Below, piece by piece: positions 1 through 11,100 of a stretch of DNA of 30,428 nucleotides (the stretch's first letter is position 1; every line of letters starts with the position of its first letter). Source of the stretch: Hypsibius dujardini (Eukaryota; Tardigrada; Eutardigrada; Parachela; Hypsibiidae); contig LRSR01003901.1 of NCBI GenBank assembly GCA_001579985.1, positions 1-30,428 of the forward strand. Direction: 5' to 3'. The notes beneath the pieces are model-generated. The model saw nothing but the letters and a program-made list of their open reading frames with translations. It did no database searches and was not told where the DNA came from. The position numbers and the translations under genes are program-made.

Positions 1-548
1 CTGAATGGGTTATCGCGTGTACGGACTACAGGCAGAGCCACTGACCAACTCTTTCTCTCTCTCGCTGGGTCTCTCCTCTCTCTCCTGGGTGGAGTCGGAA
101 AGTAAATTATTGAAACTGCGCGCAGGTGTTTTGTATGCAAACCTGCTAGGGGCTTCTGCCTTATTATTATTATCGTCTAGAAGCTCGCCAAATTTCCCGC
201 CTTTCAACATGGAGGCACTGAATATCTATTAGGCAGGACAGGGACAATTATTGTTTTATACTTTTCTTTACCATGCTATTAATTTCCTTGACTGCCGTGT
301 CCGTTGTCTAAAAAACCCGTGGGCGGTGACATTTCACCGGAAGTCAATCAATCAATCAATCTATCAGTATCGGCATCCGTGGTCAGGTTTGAAAATTCAT
401 TGACAACTCGAGTCAGAAATGATTTTCTGCACGCTAAACTTCATTACGGTAAAAAAGAGGAACATTTCTGTTGATTCAGTGATTTCCGGGGATTTTGGGG
501 GCGGCGCTGTGTGAGTTTTTAGAAGAAAACACGCTACGCTCCGGGTTG

Positions 549-625
549 TCTCATAGCTCCGCCCCCTGAGCCCCGAAAAATATTTGACTAATGCCAATCG
601 ATTCCAAATTGAATTTTGGACGGAA
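549..625 (+). repeat. Dispersed repeat, copy 1 of 2
   Basis: This stretch contains CATAGCTCCGCCCCCTGA followed by an AAAAATATTTG block and ATGCCAATCGATT. The same order of blocks recurs at about 3413-3495 with scattered differences, which marks both as copies of one interspersed repeat. At the second site a partial copy is also present in inverted orientation (3302-3359), forming a foldback. This copy appears to be a single arm. Confidence 0.6.
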
Positions 626-853
626 AGTACTAAGAAAAAGTGAGCTCCATACAAAGGATTAGGAGAATTCCACTATACTGACGTTGCTTGTGGCTGGAAT
701 CCGGACTAGAAGAAACAGTCACGTAAAACATCATGTCTCATGCATGTTTTCCCTCCGTACTAATTCCTTTTATTGTACTCAATAATGATGCATACGAATA
801 ACCATTTCGTCCATAACCAATAACCATTTATGAATATTTCTACTTTAATTACT

Positions 854-1066
854 AGTAATAGTATTATTATCATTTAGTAGTAGTATTATTATCATTTATT
901 AATAGTATTATTATCATTTAGTAATAGTATTATTATCCTTTAGTAATAGTATTGTCATTTAGTAATAGTATTATTATCATTCAGTAGTGTTATTATTATC
1001 ATTTAGTAATAGTATTATTATCTTTAAGTAATAGTATTATTATCGTTTAGTAGTAGTAGTATTGTC
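854..1066 (+). repeat. 22-bp A+T-rich minisatellite
   Basis: About ten imperfect tandem copies of a 22-bp unit of the form AGTAATAGTATTATTATCAT plus TT. Some copies are shortened (around 945-960) and some have AGT duplicated. It lies in the gene-free left flank and has no coding potential. Confidence 0.8.
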
Positions 1067-1502
1067 ATTGAAACCCTTAACGCCCAATGTCGTCAAATAA
1101 CGACACTGCGACCTCCGAATTTTCACGCAAAAATGATTTCTAAAAACATGAACTTTCTGCATTCCTTAAGTTGCTCATCTTTTACTTATCTCCGAAAATA
1201 ATTATCTGAGTCTCATTGTGGACCGGCACGTGGCCAGTAGTCAAAGAAGGTGTATGTTTTTTTGTAAAAAAAAGCTGAAGAAACAAACTACTATTGGAAC
1301 GCATTGATTGATTGATCGATGTTTCACAAAATATGGTGTGGATCAGTGAAAGAAACAGTTTTCATCGGCGTATTATTTATATTAGCTTGCTATATCACGG
1401 TTATAAGTCCATTTCGAACGGGATGATAAGGAAGTCCGTCGGTAATCATACAATGACCCGAGTGCGGCTAAATGCGTAAATTCAGTCAGCCGTTTGCACT
1501 CA

Positions 1503-1833
1503 GTTGCGCACGGATGTGCACTTCGCACTCGGTGGTGCAAAATTGTGCAGTTCGCAGTCGGTTGCGCACGGTTGTGCAGTTCGCAGTCGGTTGCGCACGG
1601 CTGTGCAGTTCGCACTCGGTTGCGCACGGATGTGCAGTTCGCACTGGGTTGCGCACGATTGTGCAGTTCGCACTCGGTGGTGCACAGCTGTGCAGTTCGC
1701 ACTCGGTGGTGCACGGATGTGCAGTTCGCATTCGGTTGCGCACGGATGTGCAGTTCGCACTCGGTGGTGCACGGATGTGCAGTTCGCATTCGGTTGCGCA
1801 CGGTTGTGCAGTTCGCACTCGGTTGTGCACGTT
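1503..1833 (+). repeat. 29-bp G+C-rich minisatellite
   Basis: About eleven full tandem copies and a partial one. Copies start at 1503, 1532, 1561, 1590, 1619, 1648 and so on, exactly 29 bases apart. The unit runs GTTGCGCACGGATGTGCAG followed by TTCGCACTCG. The changes are mainly the two bases after CACGG and a switch of GTTGCG to GTGGTG. The unit contains complementary GCGCAC and GTGC pieces, so each copy can fold on itself. Because 29 is not a multiple of three and the unit lacks stop codons, the array stays open in several frames of both strands. Those open frames are most simply by-products of the repeat. Confidence 0.92.
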
Positions 1834-2619
1834 CCCACTCAACACGAGCGCTTCTTGAGCGTCTCAATTCCAGTGCTGATTATATATTGCTAACATTAAA
1901 AGCCCCGAACGTCAGCCACAAAAATAGCCCCGCTTTGCATTTTTACGATGGCCATTCACGGCAGCAAAGTCGAGAGAAATTTCCGGGTGAAAAGCGTAGC
2001 GGAAAAAAAATACCACCGACCCTCGCAGTTTGCAGGGACTGCAAGTCCAGCACTTTTTTTGACCACACACACGCGCATGATACGCATCGAGGACCTCACT
2101 GTACGACCTTGATTTGTCAAGGTCTGTTTGCCCTTTTCTAAGAGCTTTATTACCTATTGCCCGAAGCAGGAAAAGAGAAGTGTTTTTTGGGTGGTTTTTA
2201 TGAGTGCCTTTTTTTAGTCTCGTTTAGTTTTTTTAGGCGATGACAACGCGCGCGGGCATTGTGTTGTGTGATTCGCCCAAAAGTGACAGACAGTTCGTGG
2301 TTTCAGGCACACAGCTTTCTTCTCTTGTTACACACACACTTAATAATGCGAAACGTCAGAAAGGTGATTTTTTAGTGGAGACCTCTTGATTAACAATGAA
2401 AACGAACGCCTTTGTCTCTGGCATCTGTTTTGTGATGCCAACCCTGTGATATGACTTGATTGGCAGTCAAGAATTATAGCCACGAGTTACAGCTAGAGGT
2501 GAGTATGCCCACAGCTTTGAATCAGTAGGTGCAATTTCCGCCTACGGAGAAAGAGTGGTAGGCTAAAAAAATACGAGCCGGAGCGATTTATCCGTCCAAT
2601 ACTAGCATGACGATATGGT

Positions 2620-2931
2620 ACACGCGTGACAAAAACCTTAGGCCGACCGAATTAAAACCAAATTTTTACCGGCACCCAGCAAATTGGGGTGGTCGGAGTT
2701 CGAGCCATTTCAGCCAATGCGTGCAGCTGTTTTTGACCACAGCTGACCACGCAGTCTTTGCTCAGTTGATTGATTGATTGACAATTTGGTATTAAATCAA
2801 TGAATCAAGCGATGTAAGAAACAGCTACACGCATTGGCCGAAATTGGCTCAAACTCCGACCACCCCCTTTTGCTGGGCGCCGGTAAAAGTTGGCTTTAAC
2901 TCGGTCGGCCTCAGATTTTTGCCACGTGTCT
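2620..2931. repeat. Foldback element 1 (inverted repeat with arms of about 113 bp)
   Basis: The left arm (about 2620-2732) is the reverse complement of the right arm (about 2819-2931), with scattered mismatches and small indels. Shared blocks include GGCCGACCGA, TTTTACCGGC, GGTGGTCGGAGTT and CCAATGCGTG. The loop of about 86 bases contains a GATTGATTGATTG run. No open frame of interest lies inside. The structure fits a MITE or foldback element. A subterminal block (GTGGTCGGAGTTCGAGCCA) recurs in foldback element 3, so the two appear related. Confidence 0.8.
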
Positions 2932-3301
2932 ATCCATTGATGCTCCGGTGTGGGTGGGGTCTTAACTCTTAAGGGACAAAGGAATGCACAAAAACTTGAT
3001 GAGCTGCTCAATTAACCAGGCACCTCATGCTGCTGCATGCGCTTGTCGATTGTCTGGCTTAATAGAGGTCGTAGTGATTTCTCTTATAACTCGACTGGGA
3101 TCTCGTGGCGGGAACCGGTTCGTGCATAGTGCACACATATATTCGCTTATTTTAATTAGTGAGCAACATGGAACGATATGCATAATGCACTTCCCAGTAC
3201 GAGTGACAGCCGTTAATTCGGGCCACCTAGCAATGTCAGTGTAGTGGAACTTATCTCATTATTTGAAATAAATTTTTCTTAATACACTTCCATATCAAAA
3301 T

Positions 3302-3474
3302 CAATTTCGAATCGATTGGCATCAGCCGAATATTTATCCGAAGTCAGGGAACGAAGCCATATGGATTTTTCCGAAAGAGGGTTGGATTTGCGAGCGTTGC
3401 TCCCTGAATTGGGTCATAGCTCCGCCCCCTGACCTTTGAAAAACATTTGGCTGATGCCAATCGATTTCAAATTG
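3302..3474. repeat. Foldback element 2, including dispersed repeat copy 2
   Basis: The left arm (3302-3359: TCGATTGGCATCAGCC, then a block ending GTCAGGGA) is complementary to the right arm (3413-3474: CCCCCTGACCTTTG, then GGCTGATGCCAATCGA). The right arm continues into the dispersed repeat also found at 549-625. The spacer is about 53 bases. Confidence 0.7.
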
Positions 3475-3560
3475 CAAATTAAATTGCGGAGGGAAAAGGT
3501 GTCGCGAAAACTTTTATGGCTTGAATTAGGGTGTACACACATCCTCCTACTCATACACAC

Positions 3561-3861
3561 GTGGCCATAATTTTTGGTGGCATACTTTAGGCCAAAAAGA
3601 GTGGTCCGAGTTCGAGCCAAATTAAATCACCGTGCGCAAGCGCTCTTAACGACAGCTGGCCATGCAGTCTTTACTCAATTGATCGATTGATTTAACTTGT
3701 TTATTTTGGCGGAATTTAGAGCAGCTTGCTCAATATAATTTTCCGCTTGGCCGGGCATCAAGTCAAAGATTCAGGAGGAAGCAGTGGCAAGTTTCTAGCC
3801 AAGAGTGGCTCAAACTCAGACCACCTTGATGCTCGAACTCTGCCACCCAAAATTGTGGCCA
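3561..3861. repeat. Foldback element 3
   Basis: The left arm starts at about 3561 (GTGGCCATAATTTTTGGTGG, then AGTGGTCCGAGTTCGAGCCA). The right arm at about 3800-3861 is an imperfect reverse complement (GAGTGGCTCAAACTCAGACC, then CCACCCAAAATTGTGGCC). A tract close to the loop of element 1 (GCAGTCTTTACTCAATTGAT) lies in the spacer, so elements 1 and 3 probably belong to one family. Confidence 0.65.
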
Positions 3862-4720
3862 AGTGTGTGGCCACTAATGTGAATGAGAGTGATCCCACAG
3901 TGCGTCATATTGCTCCTTGCGAGCCAACTGGTTCCACTAACTGTTCGAAAACGTAAGCAGTTCAGGAGTAAGAGAAAACGGTACTCTATAAAAAATGCAT
4001 GTATGCATATACGTATGTTCTGTACGCGTACGTGTACGCTGGACTTTAAAGAAAAACTTACCAGTGACCACTGAAGTTGTAACTATTTGCGCCCTCTGTC
4101 GGTGAGGTTGGTTGAGTAGGAAAATTAAGAAAATCGAGTCGCGCAGCGCCTTCTGTCGATCGCAATACGTTGAGCGGTTGCGGGGCGGTGCAACCGGCCG
4201 TGTTAGGGGATTTCGCCTATTGCAACGCTTCATAATTTAACAATTTGTACTGAATACTAGCTCCGTCAAAACCTTCACTAAAGAGATCAACAAGATTTAC
4301 AAAAATGGACCTTTTTTTATGCGGCTATTTAGCCAATTACGAGATGGAACAACACAGCTAATTGATTGGTCTAGCTAAAACTATCTCCCGCGCGGTAGAC
4401 AGTACCATTTAGGTAAAATCCCTACCGTGTTTTATCCAATCACCAGCCAGTGCTGTAGCCGCATTGTTTACTTGCTCAACGGCAACGCTCTCTCCGCTCA
4501 CCGTGGCCCGAAGAATTTTGCGCACGAAGGGAAGAAATGAAACGGCAAAATGCGACGCCAAAAGAGAAGTGAATTTTCATTGTGGTAGTTTTCGGCTGTT
4601 TTGATGTCCTTTTTATTTCCTATCTAACCTATTTCATGGTTCAAAATTTGTCTTTTTTTCTCTTGTACGAAATAAAAGGATTCCAACGATGTAAATAAAT
4701 CTCGAAACTCCGCTTGGCGA

Positions 4721-5103
4721 TTGAAACAGCTTCAGCAATTTTCTTCAATTTTCGCGCGACAATTTCGTACTTACGTGACATCCCCTTGTCAACATTTCCG
4801 ACGAAAAAATTCATCTTCTTTTCTACTTCCTTTCTTTTGTATTTTTATTCCTTACATTATATTACTTTTGGCTAAAGGTAAGCAACTCCCAGTCAGTAGT
4901 CGATACTTTGTCTGGCTCGGTAGTTTGATTGGTTGATTGTATCTCTGCGTAAGAAAGTTGCTCGAAATATCTATCGGCTGATTGCTGTGTTGCAGATAAA
5001 TCTGTATCACAGAATTCTTTAGGTTGATTGACTTGATTCATTTATTCCTTTTTTCTAGGCTTTTCTCTCCAGTTATCGCACAGTAATCACCCCGCCCGCC
5101 ATC
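4721..5103 (+). promoter_or_regulatory. Putative 5' UTR of the citron-like gene with one intron
   Basis: A strong donor (AAAG then GTAAGC) at 4877/4878 and an acceptor with a T-rich tract (TTTTTTCTAG) ending at 5058 bracket a 181-base intron. Exon sequence from 5059 leads into the first ATG at 5104, in the context GCCATCATGA. The transcription start is not visible. The left boundary given here is only a guess at where leader sequence might begin. Confidence 0.4.
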
Positions 5104-8100
5104 ATGACTGAAATCTCCAGCTCCTCCGGCAACGGGAAACCGCGTAAGAGCATCAAGAAGGACCAGTTGCACGATTTGCAAGAGAAGATGGGAGAAAAAG
5201 ACGCTGTCATCAAGAAACAGGACCAGCTGATCAAAGACCTCCAGGAGCGTCTGCTGCAACAACGAACAGACGATTTCGCCTTATCGAAAGCAGGGGACAA
5301 GGTTCCGGTAAATGGCGCAAAATATCGCGTTGATGACTGTGCCGGAAAAAGCATGACGAGTCTTGCGCAGCAAGGAAACGCCGTTACGGACGACGACCAA
5401 TTAATCCAACGAAATATCGTCATGTCCAGTCCCGAAAAGTGTGCCAACTGGCTGAACGATGGGAATGGGGATCGTTGTACTGAGGGATTTCAGATACAGC
5501 CGATCTCGAGTCGGACGATGGTAGAAAAGCTGATGAAGGAGATGCACGTTCACCAGGACGGCACCTTTCATGACCAACTCGACTGGACGTTCATCGGTGA
5601 AGCTGAGGTATGGACTGACTTTTAAATGAAAACGTATGTGGGTTTGAGGTTGGGATTTGCATATTATGGGGATTGGACTACGGAATCGGTCAACAAGGGT
5701 TTTTTGCTCAAACATGCTGGTATAGGACCAATCAAGCAATCGAGCAAAGTAACAGCTATCTGAAAATGTGAATAAAGAAATGCTTATTTAAATAAACTTT
5801 GCCGGTGAATTTAAATGTTTTTAATATTTTATTTAAATGCAAACACGTTATTTAAACAACACGACACTAGTTCAGTTTTTCAGCAGTACCGAGCTTCTGT
5901 TTCGGTTTGCTTTATCACAACCATAGTTAGAAATGATCTCCCTCGCATGTACAATAAGAATGTATTCTGCTGTCCATCTCTCCAAGGAGTCAAACGACGT
6001 GTCCAACATGACGCTGCGGACGGGCCTACTCGAGCAGATCTACGACATGGCTCGGCGGTCCGACGAGTTCCGCGTCCAACTCGTCGACAACATCATCACC
6101 TTCCTCCGCTCCAAGGAGCTGGACGTGGAGGACCAATCGGTCAAGTCGTCCCTCCAGCAGTCCATCGGGCAGTTCACCGCCAAGCGCAACGACCTGCAGC
6201 ACAGCCTGGAGCAGGGCATGGAGGATTTGGACGCGAGGGTGGCCAGTTGTTTCGCCGGCATCTCCGAGTTCCACCAGTTCCGTGAGCACTTCCAGGAGGA
6301 GTTGGATGAGATTAAGAAGCTCTATGAGGTGTCCCTCCTCGAAGAGGAAGAGGAGGGTAGCGGTGAGGCAGGGAACTTTGCACCGCTCATTGTGTCGTCG
6401 CCGATGAAGGGTAATGCGCCACCGACGACTGCTCTCCTGCGAAAGAGCTCTATGAAGTGAGTTGATGGCATTGAAAGTTTCACCCGCAGAGCGGTTTCAC
6501 CTATGCGAAACGTTAGTTCGCCTCATCTCTTGATTTGGTGTCCGGTTTAATTAACAGCGGGGTGTCAATTTTGTTTCGGTTTCAAGATTATTAGCTTTAC
6601 ACTTCATTGATTTGATTGTTCATTTGCTTGATTGATGGGTTGATTGATTGATGAATGGCGGATGACGATCGATTACCGGACTCCGGAGAGGACTATGCTT
6701 ACGTTTTGTTGATCGTGTGGATGAACGGATACCAGTTCATCCTTTAAAATTTGCAGCCGCGCAAAGTTATGTTTAAATTGGCGCAATTAATTTGGCGTTG
6801 AGGGAGCCAAAAGGGAACGAAATGTTCGTCAGTTTTATTCATCAATCGTAAAGTTGGAAATTATTATTTCGCTGCACTAGCATTTTGATTAAAATCTTGA
6901 TTAATACGTAAATTACAATTAAATTTAGTTTTTGCATGGGCAACAATGTCGTTGTTTGAATGTATTTAAAAGATATTTTAAATAGCTAAAAAATGTGATT
7001 TGGTTTTTAAATAATTTTTTTTATATATATTTTATTTGAGGTCCCAAATTAAAAATGAATATTTAAAAGCATATTTTTTATTTAATTATGCTTTGCGGTG
7101 GATTTAAATTTATTTGATATTTTATTTAACTTCAGACACGTTATTTAAGCACCACTAATGAGCAGGTGGATTTTAAGGATTTTACATTTGGCGCTCTCCC
7201 TGTCACCGCCACTCCGCCATGGCGGGCTTCGCTATAACGCCTGGGATTGGCTACAATATGCCGGTTCAGCCAATCATAAAGCTCCGTTACGCCCACTTTG
7301 CAAGATCGATTTCTGATTGATCTAGTCTCCTAACAGCTATCGTATTCGAATTGCAGCTGTGAGTTTTTCCTCACGGCCCCGTCCACGCTTGATTGCTTGA
7401 CATTTCAGGGCCCACATTTAAAATTTTTGAAAATCGACGAACCGCCTCTGGAATTAATTTAATTAATCTGACCGATGTCCCTTCCACTGCCCAATTTATT
7501 CCATTCATTTTTAATTCCTCATTCGATTTATAATCTGGATTGGTAATCACTTTTGCCTCTTTACTCATTTGGAATTGTTATCTCGCAACAAAGGGAAGGA
7601 CATCTTTTCCCCGTAGGTGCGCGCATTATTTACTCCCTACGAGGCCCGTGAATTGAAACAGATCGCGTGTTACACTTTTGCAGTTAAGGGCTCACACCTC
7701 GTACTTGATTTTAAAAAATCCACCATTATTTGCATCATTTCCCACGCTTGATTTGACTGCCCTGCCGTTCTGACCGGCTGAGGGCGCATGCGCAGTATTG
7801 TCGGGAAAAAAAGGGGCAGACATAAAAAAGGAGGATAATAAAAGTTTTATGGCTCTGGTCAACAGAGGCTGTCTTTGTTGACGTTTTTTTAGCAGCGATA
7901 AGTTCGTTCTTTGTTTTCTTTTCTTCCTCTATCTCTGGCAGTTGCGCTTATTGTTCATCCATTTTTTGTAGGAGTGCGATCTCGAATAGCAACCCCGCGC
8001 GTGTTCGATTTCAGCGTCGGAGAAGTAACGTCAGCGGGATCTCGAGGACGTCTCTGAGCCCGGAGGAGGAGTCCTGCCGAGATTGCGCACGCTACCGCGC

Positions 8101-11100
8101 CCTGCTGCGTTCTTTTCGAACCACCCAGGAGGCGGATTATCAGAAGCAGCGGGAGCAAGCCAAAACGATCGAAAAGGTGGGTGAAAATTGAAACTGAGAA
8201 GATTCGAAAATGAAATTTCTAAAATTTTAATGATTTTGCTTTTATTATTTTTTTCCATTTTCTCGATACGTTCTTCTGGAACGAAAATACCAAAACTGAT
8301 TGAGCTCACTTTGGAGATGGAAAGACACTTTTACAAAGAAGCTCGACGGGCTGCAAACCACAATGCTCCGCTCATTGATTGATTGGTTGATCTAAGTCGA
8401 TCGTACTTTAATTTCTCGATTGGGAATTCGGTTATTGTTCGGCTTGTCATTTTCTGAAAGGACGAAAGGTCATTTTTGTTGTTTATTCAGACTGAATCAA
8501 TTTGTCAAACAGTTGAAGAATCGATTATGTGGTTGATTGAGTGATTCGTTATGATCGGTTTTGTGTTTTCCTCATCGATCGATCACTTGATTGGTAGATA
8601 GGTTAATATACATGCGGCTGTTTTCAAACATCATTTCCTTGTCACTCAATCACCGTATAAATTTTATAGAGCTCTTGCGTCATTTTGGCCTTGTTAGATT
8701 CGATTGGCTTCGTCCGAGATTTTGGTTTATGCAAACTTATTGGATGTTGTAGTTATCCACCGCCATCACCCGCCCCTACCGGCCGTCCGCCGGTTCCACC
8801 ACCCTTCGTAATACCAATGATGAGCTGATGGACAGTGCTGTTGCTGGTGGACGTCATCGAGCTTTCCCCACAGATTCCCCCGGCGGCGCGAGCATTGCTC
8901 GCCGCTTGACATTTGACAGTCCCGTTGGCTTGTCGGGCGGCGGAAGTCTCCGACAGAAGGATCTCCTGGACTCGTGCGGCTCGACGGCTCGGACTCTGCA
9001 GCCGGGTGGGTTTACCTCGACCGGAACCGTCACCGAACAGACGACGACTGTTGTCACCGAGTTCGGAGTGCAGACCAGTCCTGCGCGAAAGGACAAGAGG
9101 ATGAGTGGATTCATTCACATGAGCGGCGGCGGTTGCGGCAGTTGGACCGACAAGGATAACCGCGTGGATGCGATTATTTATCAGAACAAAATTTCCGCCT
9201 TGGAACTGGAGATCTCGGTAAGACCGGTTTTGCGTAAAAAATTTTGAATAGTGCGAGGCATTCCTTGATCAAGGCGAATAAGGAATGGTCTGGAAAATAG
9301 GCAGAGCAGCACACAGGCAGGCAATAGCACCATTGTATTCAGTTCAAACATGCAGTCAGATTCAGATATGACAAACTGGTTGACTAATCGATTGACTCTT
9401 AGGCCGACAGACAAACAGTCAGACAGACGAACAGTCAGACAGGTAAGGAAACATACAGGCACAGTAAGGTAAAGACAAGCTGATACTCAAATTCAGATGT
9501 AAAGATGGGGAGTGAAACAGACAGATAGCCGTAAATGCAAATAGAGAGGCATACGGTCAGTGAGATAGACATAAAAAACATGCGAAAGATCGGCAGACAA
9601 GCAGACAAACCATTTGATGGGCAGCGATGAATGCCGATTAGATTACCTTTTCCGTATCCGTTACTAATTAGCCCAGGCTGGTTTTAAACGCGTATGAGGT
9701 TCGCCTAAAATCACGCTACTCTTGATACTTTACCTGCTATCAGAATCTGCGGAATGCTCAAGCATCAGCCGAGGGCTCCACAATCCTCCCGGACAGTGCA
9801 GAAGTGTCCCGCCTGACACGGGAGTTGGAAGAACGGACTCGACAGCTTGAGGACACACAAGCGGAATTAAAGAAGTACACCCTCGCTTGCAAGGATCTCG
9901 ATACGACCTGCGAAGAAGCCCTGAAGATCATCACCGAAGAGAAGGAGGAGAATGCGGTGCGTCGTCCAAATCCTACATGCCATCTTCTTTTACAGTATTC
10001 TTGGCTTAGTAACTTGAAATTATCCTCATCCATCCTCTTTTTCCCTGATTTAGTCTTTAAAGACCGAAATCCAGCGGCTGCGCAGTCAGTCGCAGGAGCT
10101 GCACAACACCACACACGACACCTCGGTGGCGGGCGTCTTCAACACCACCCCTGCCTACCCATTCCCCAGCACCCCGATGATGGCGCCGGATGAGTCTACG
10201 TCTCAGCTCCGGGTCGATCACTCAAAACTCCAAAAAGCCTACCGTGATCTGGAGATGGACTTTCGCGATTTGAACGTCGCTGCGGAGGAGCTCCTGATGG
10301 AGAAGGACAAGCTCCAGCAACGTGTGCAACAGCTGGCCAAACGCGAGACTTCCTTGCAGAATCAGACCACCCAACAGACCCAGCAGCTGCAACGTACCAT
10401 TGATGATCTGCAAAAACGCTGTACCGCGCTGCAGGCCAAGGCCAACAGCAATGCCGGTCACCAACATCCGGAGAAGACTGACGTCAAGGAAGTCTCCGTG
10501 CCTGACCATCAGCAGCTGCAGCGAACCATCGACGAGCTCAACCGCGGGAAGAGCAGTCTGCAGGCACGAATCAACGAGATGAGCCAGGAGCGAAATAAGC
10601 TAAAGGAGGACGTGGTGCGCGGACAGCAGGAGATGGCGGATCTGCGACGAGAGCTCGAAAGCGCCAGGAACGGGGCGAATCATGCCGAGCTGTTGTCGTG
10701 TGAGATTGGGCGGCTCCAGACGGAGGTGCAGACATTGAAGGGCCAGATCTGCGCTTTGGAGCTGGAGAATGCTCGATTGGTTGATCAGAGTGTGCGCACG
10801 GAGGAGGTGGATATGGCGACGTTACAGACGCAGGATGACGATATTCGGCATCTGCAGGACCGGCTTGGGGAGCTGACGAAGCAGGTCGCGTTAGGTATGA
10901 TGGACTGCTCAACTGAGGATTTAGTTTTGTTTAAATAACTTGTTTGAAAGTAAATAAAATATGAAATATATATGAATTCAGCGTAAGAATTAAAAATATT
11001 TACTTGCATTAGAAGCTATGTTTCGACTATTATTAAAACATTCTTGTGTAATTATAATTGATCAAAATTAACTAGACCAGAAAGTAGTTTTAATTCAAAA

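Larger units (their letters stand above)
1..5058. other. Gene-free, repeat-rich region upstream of the citron-like gene
   Basis: No convincing coding exon was found here on either strand. The open frames are short, have no recognisable family, and mostly overlap tandem or inverted repeats. The region holds a CT-rich patch near 45-92, a short CAAT run near 345-362, a 22-bp array (854-1066), a 29-bp array (1503-1833), a dispersed repeat pair (549-625 and 3413-3495) and three foldback elements (2620-3861). The last few hundred bases probably include the promoter and a non-coding first exon of the citron-like gene: a CCAATCA motif lies at about 4436, and a good donor (AAAG then GTAAGC) lies at 4877/4878. 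No kinase-type exon was seen, which matters for the citron-like gene. Confidence 0.6.

Noticed and set aside
1494-2141. 215-codon open frame and overlapping frames on both strands over the 29-bp array
   Set aside because: They follow from a stop-free 29-base repeat read in rotating frames. There is no flanking exon structure and no known domain, so they are not reported as genes.
3726-3956. 76-codon plus-strand frame ending near AAAAC then GTAAGC
   Set aside because: It overlaps foldback element 3, has no recognised domain, and no upstream or downstream exon could be joined to it. An isolated donor-like site is not enough.
5933-6460. Citron-like exon 2 as the last exon of a separate gene ending at TGA 6458-6460
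   Set aside because: A GTGAGT donor overlaps the stop, and the resulting phase-2 Lys codon is completed by exon 3 at 7972, which continues in frame to the coiled coil and C1 exons.
8031-8309. Minus-strand frame over citron-like exon 3
   Set aside because: The plus-strand frame joins its neighbours in phase and continues the protein, and the minus frame has no support.
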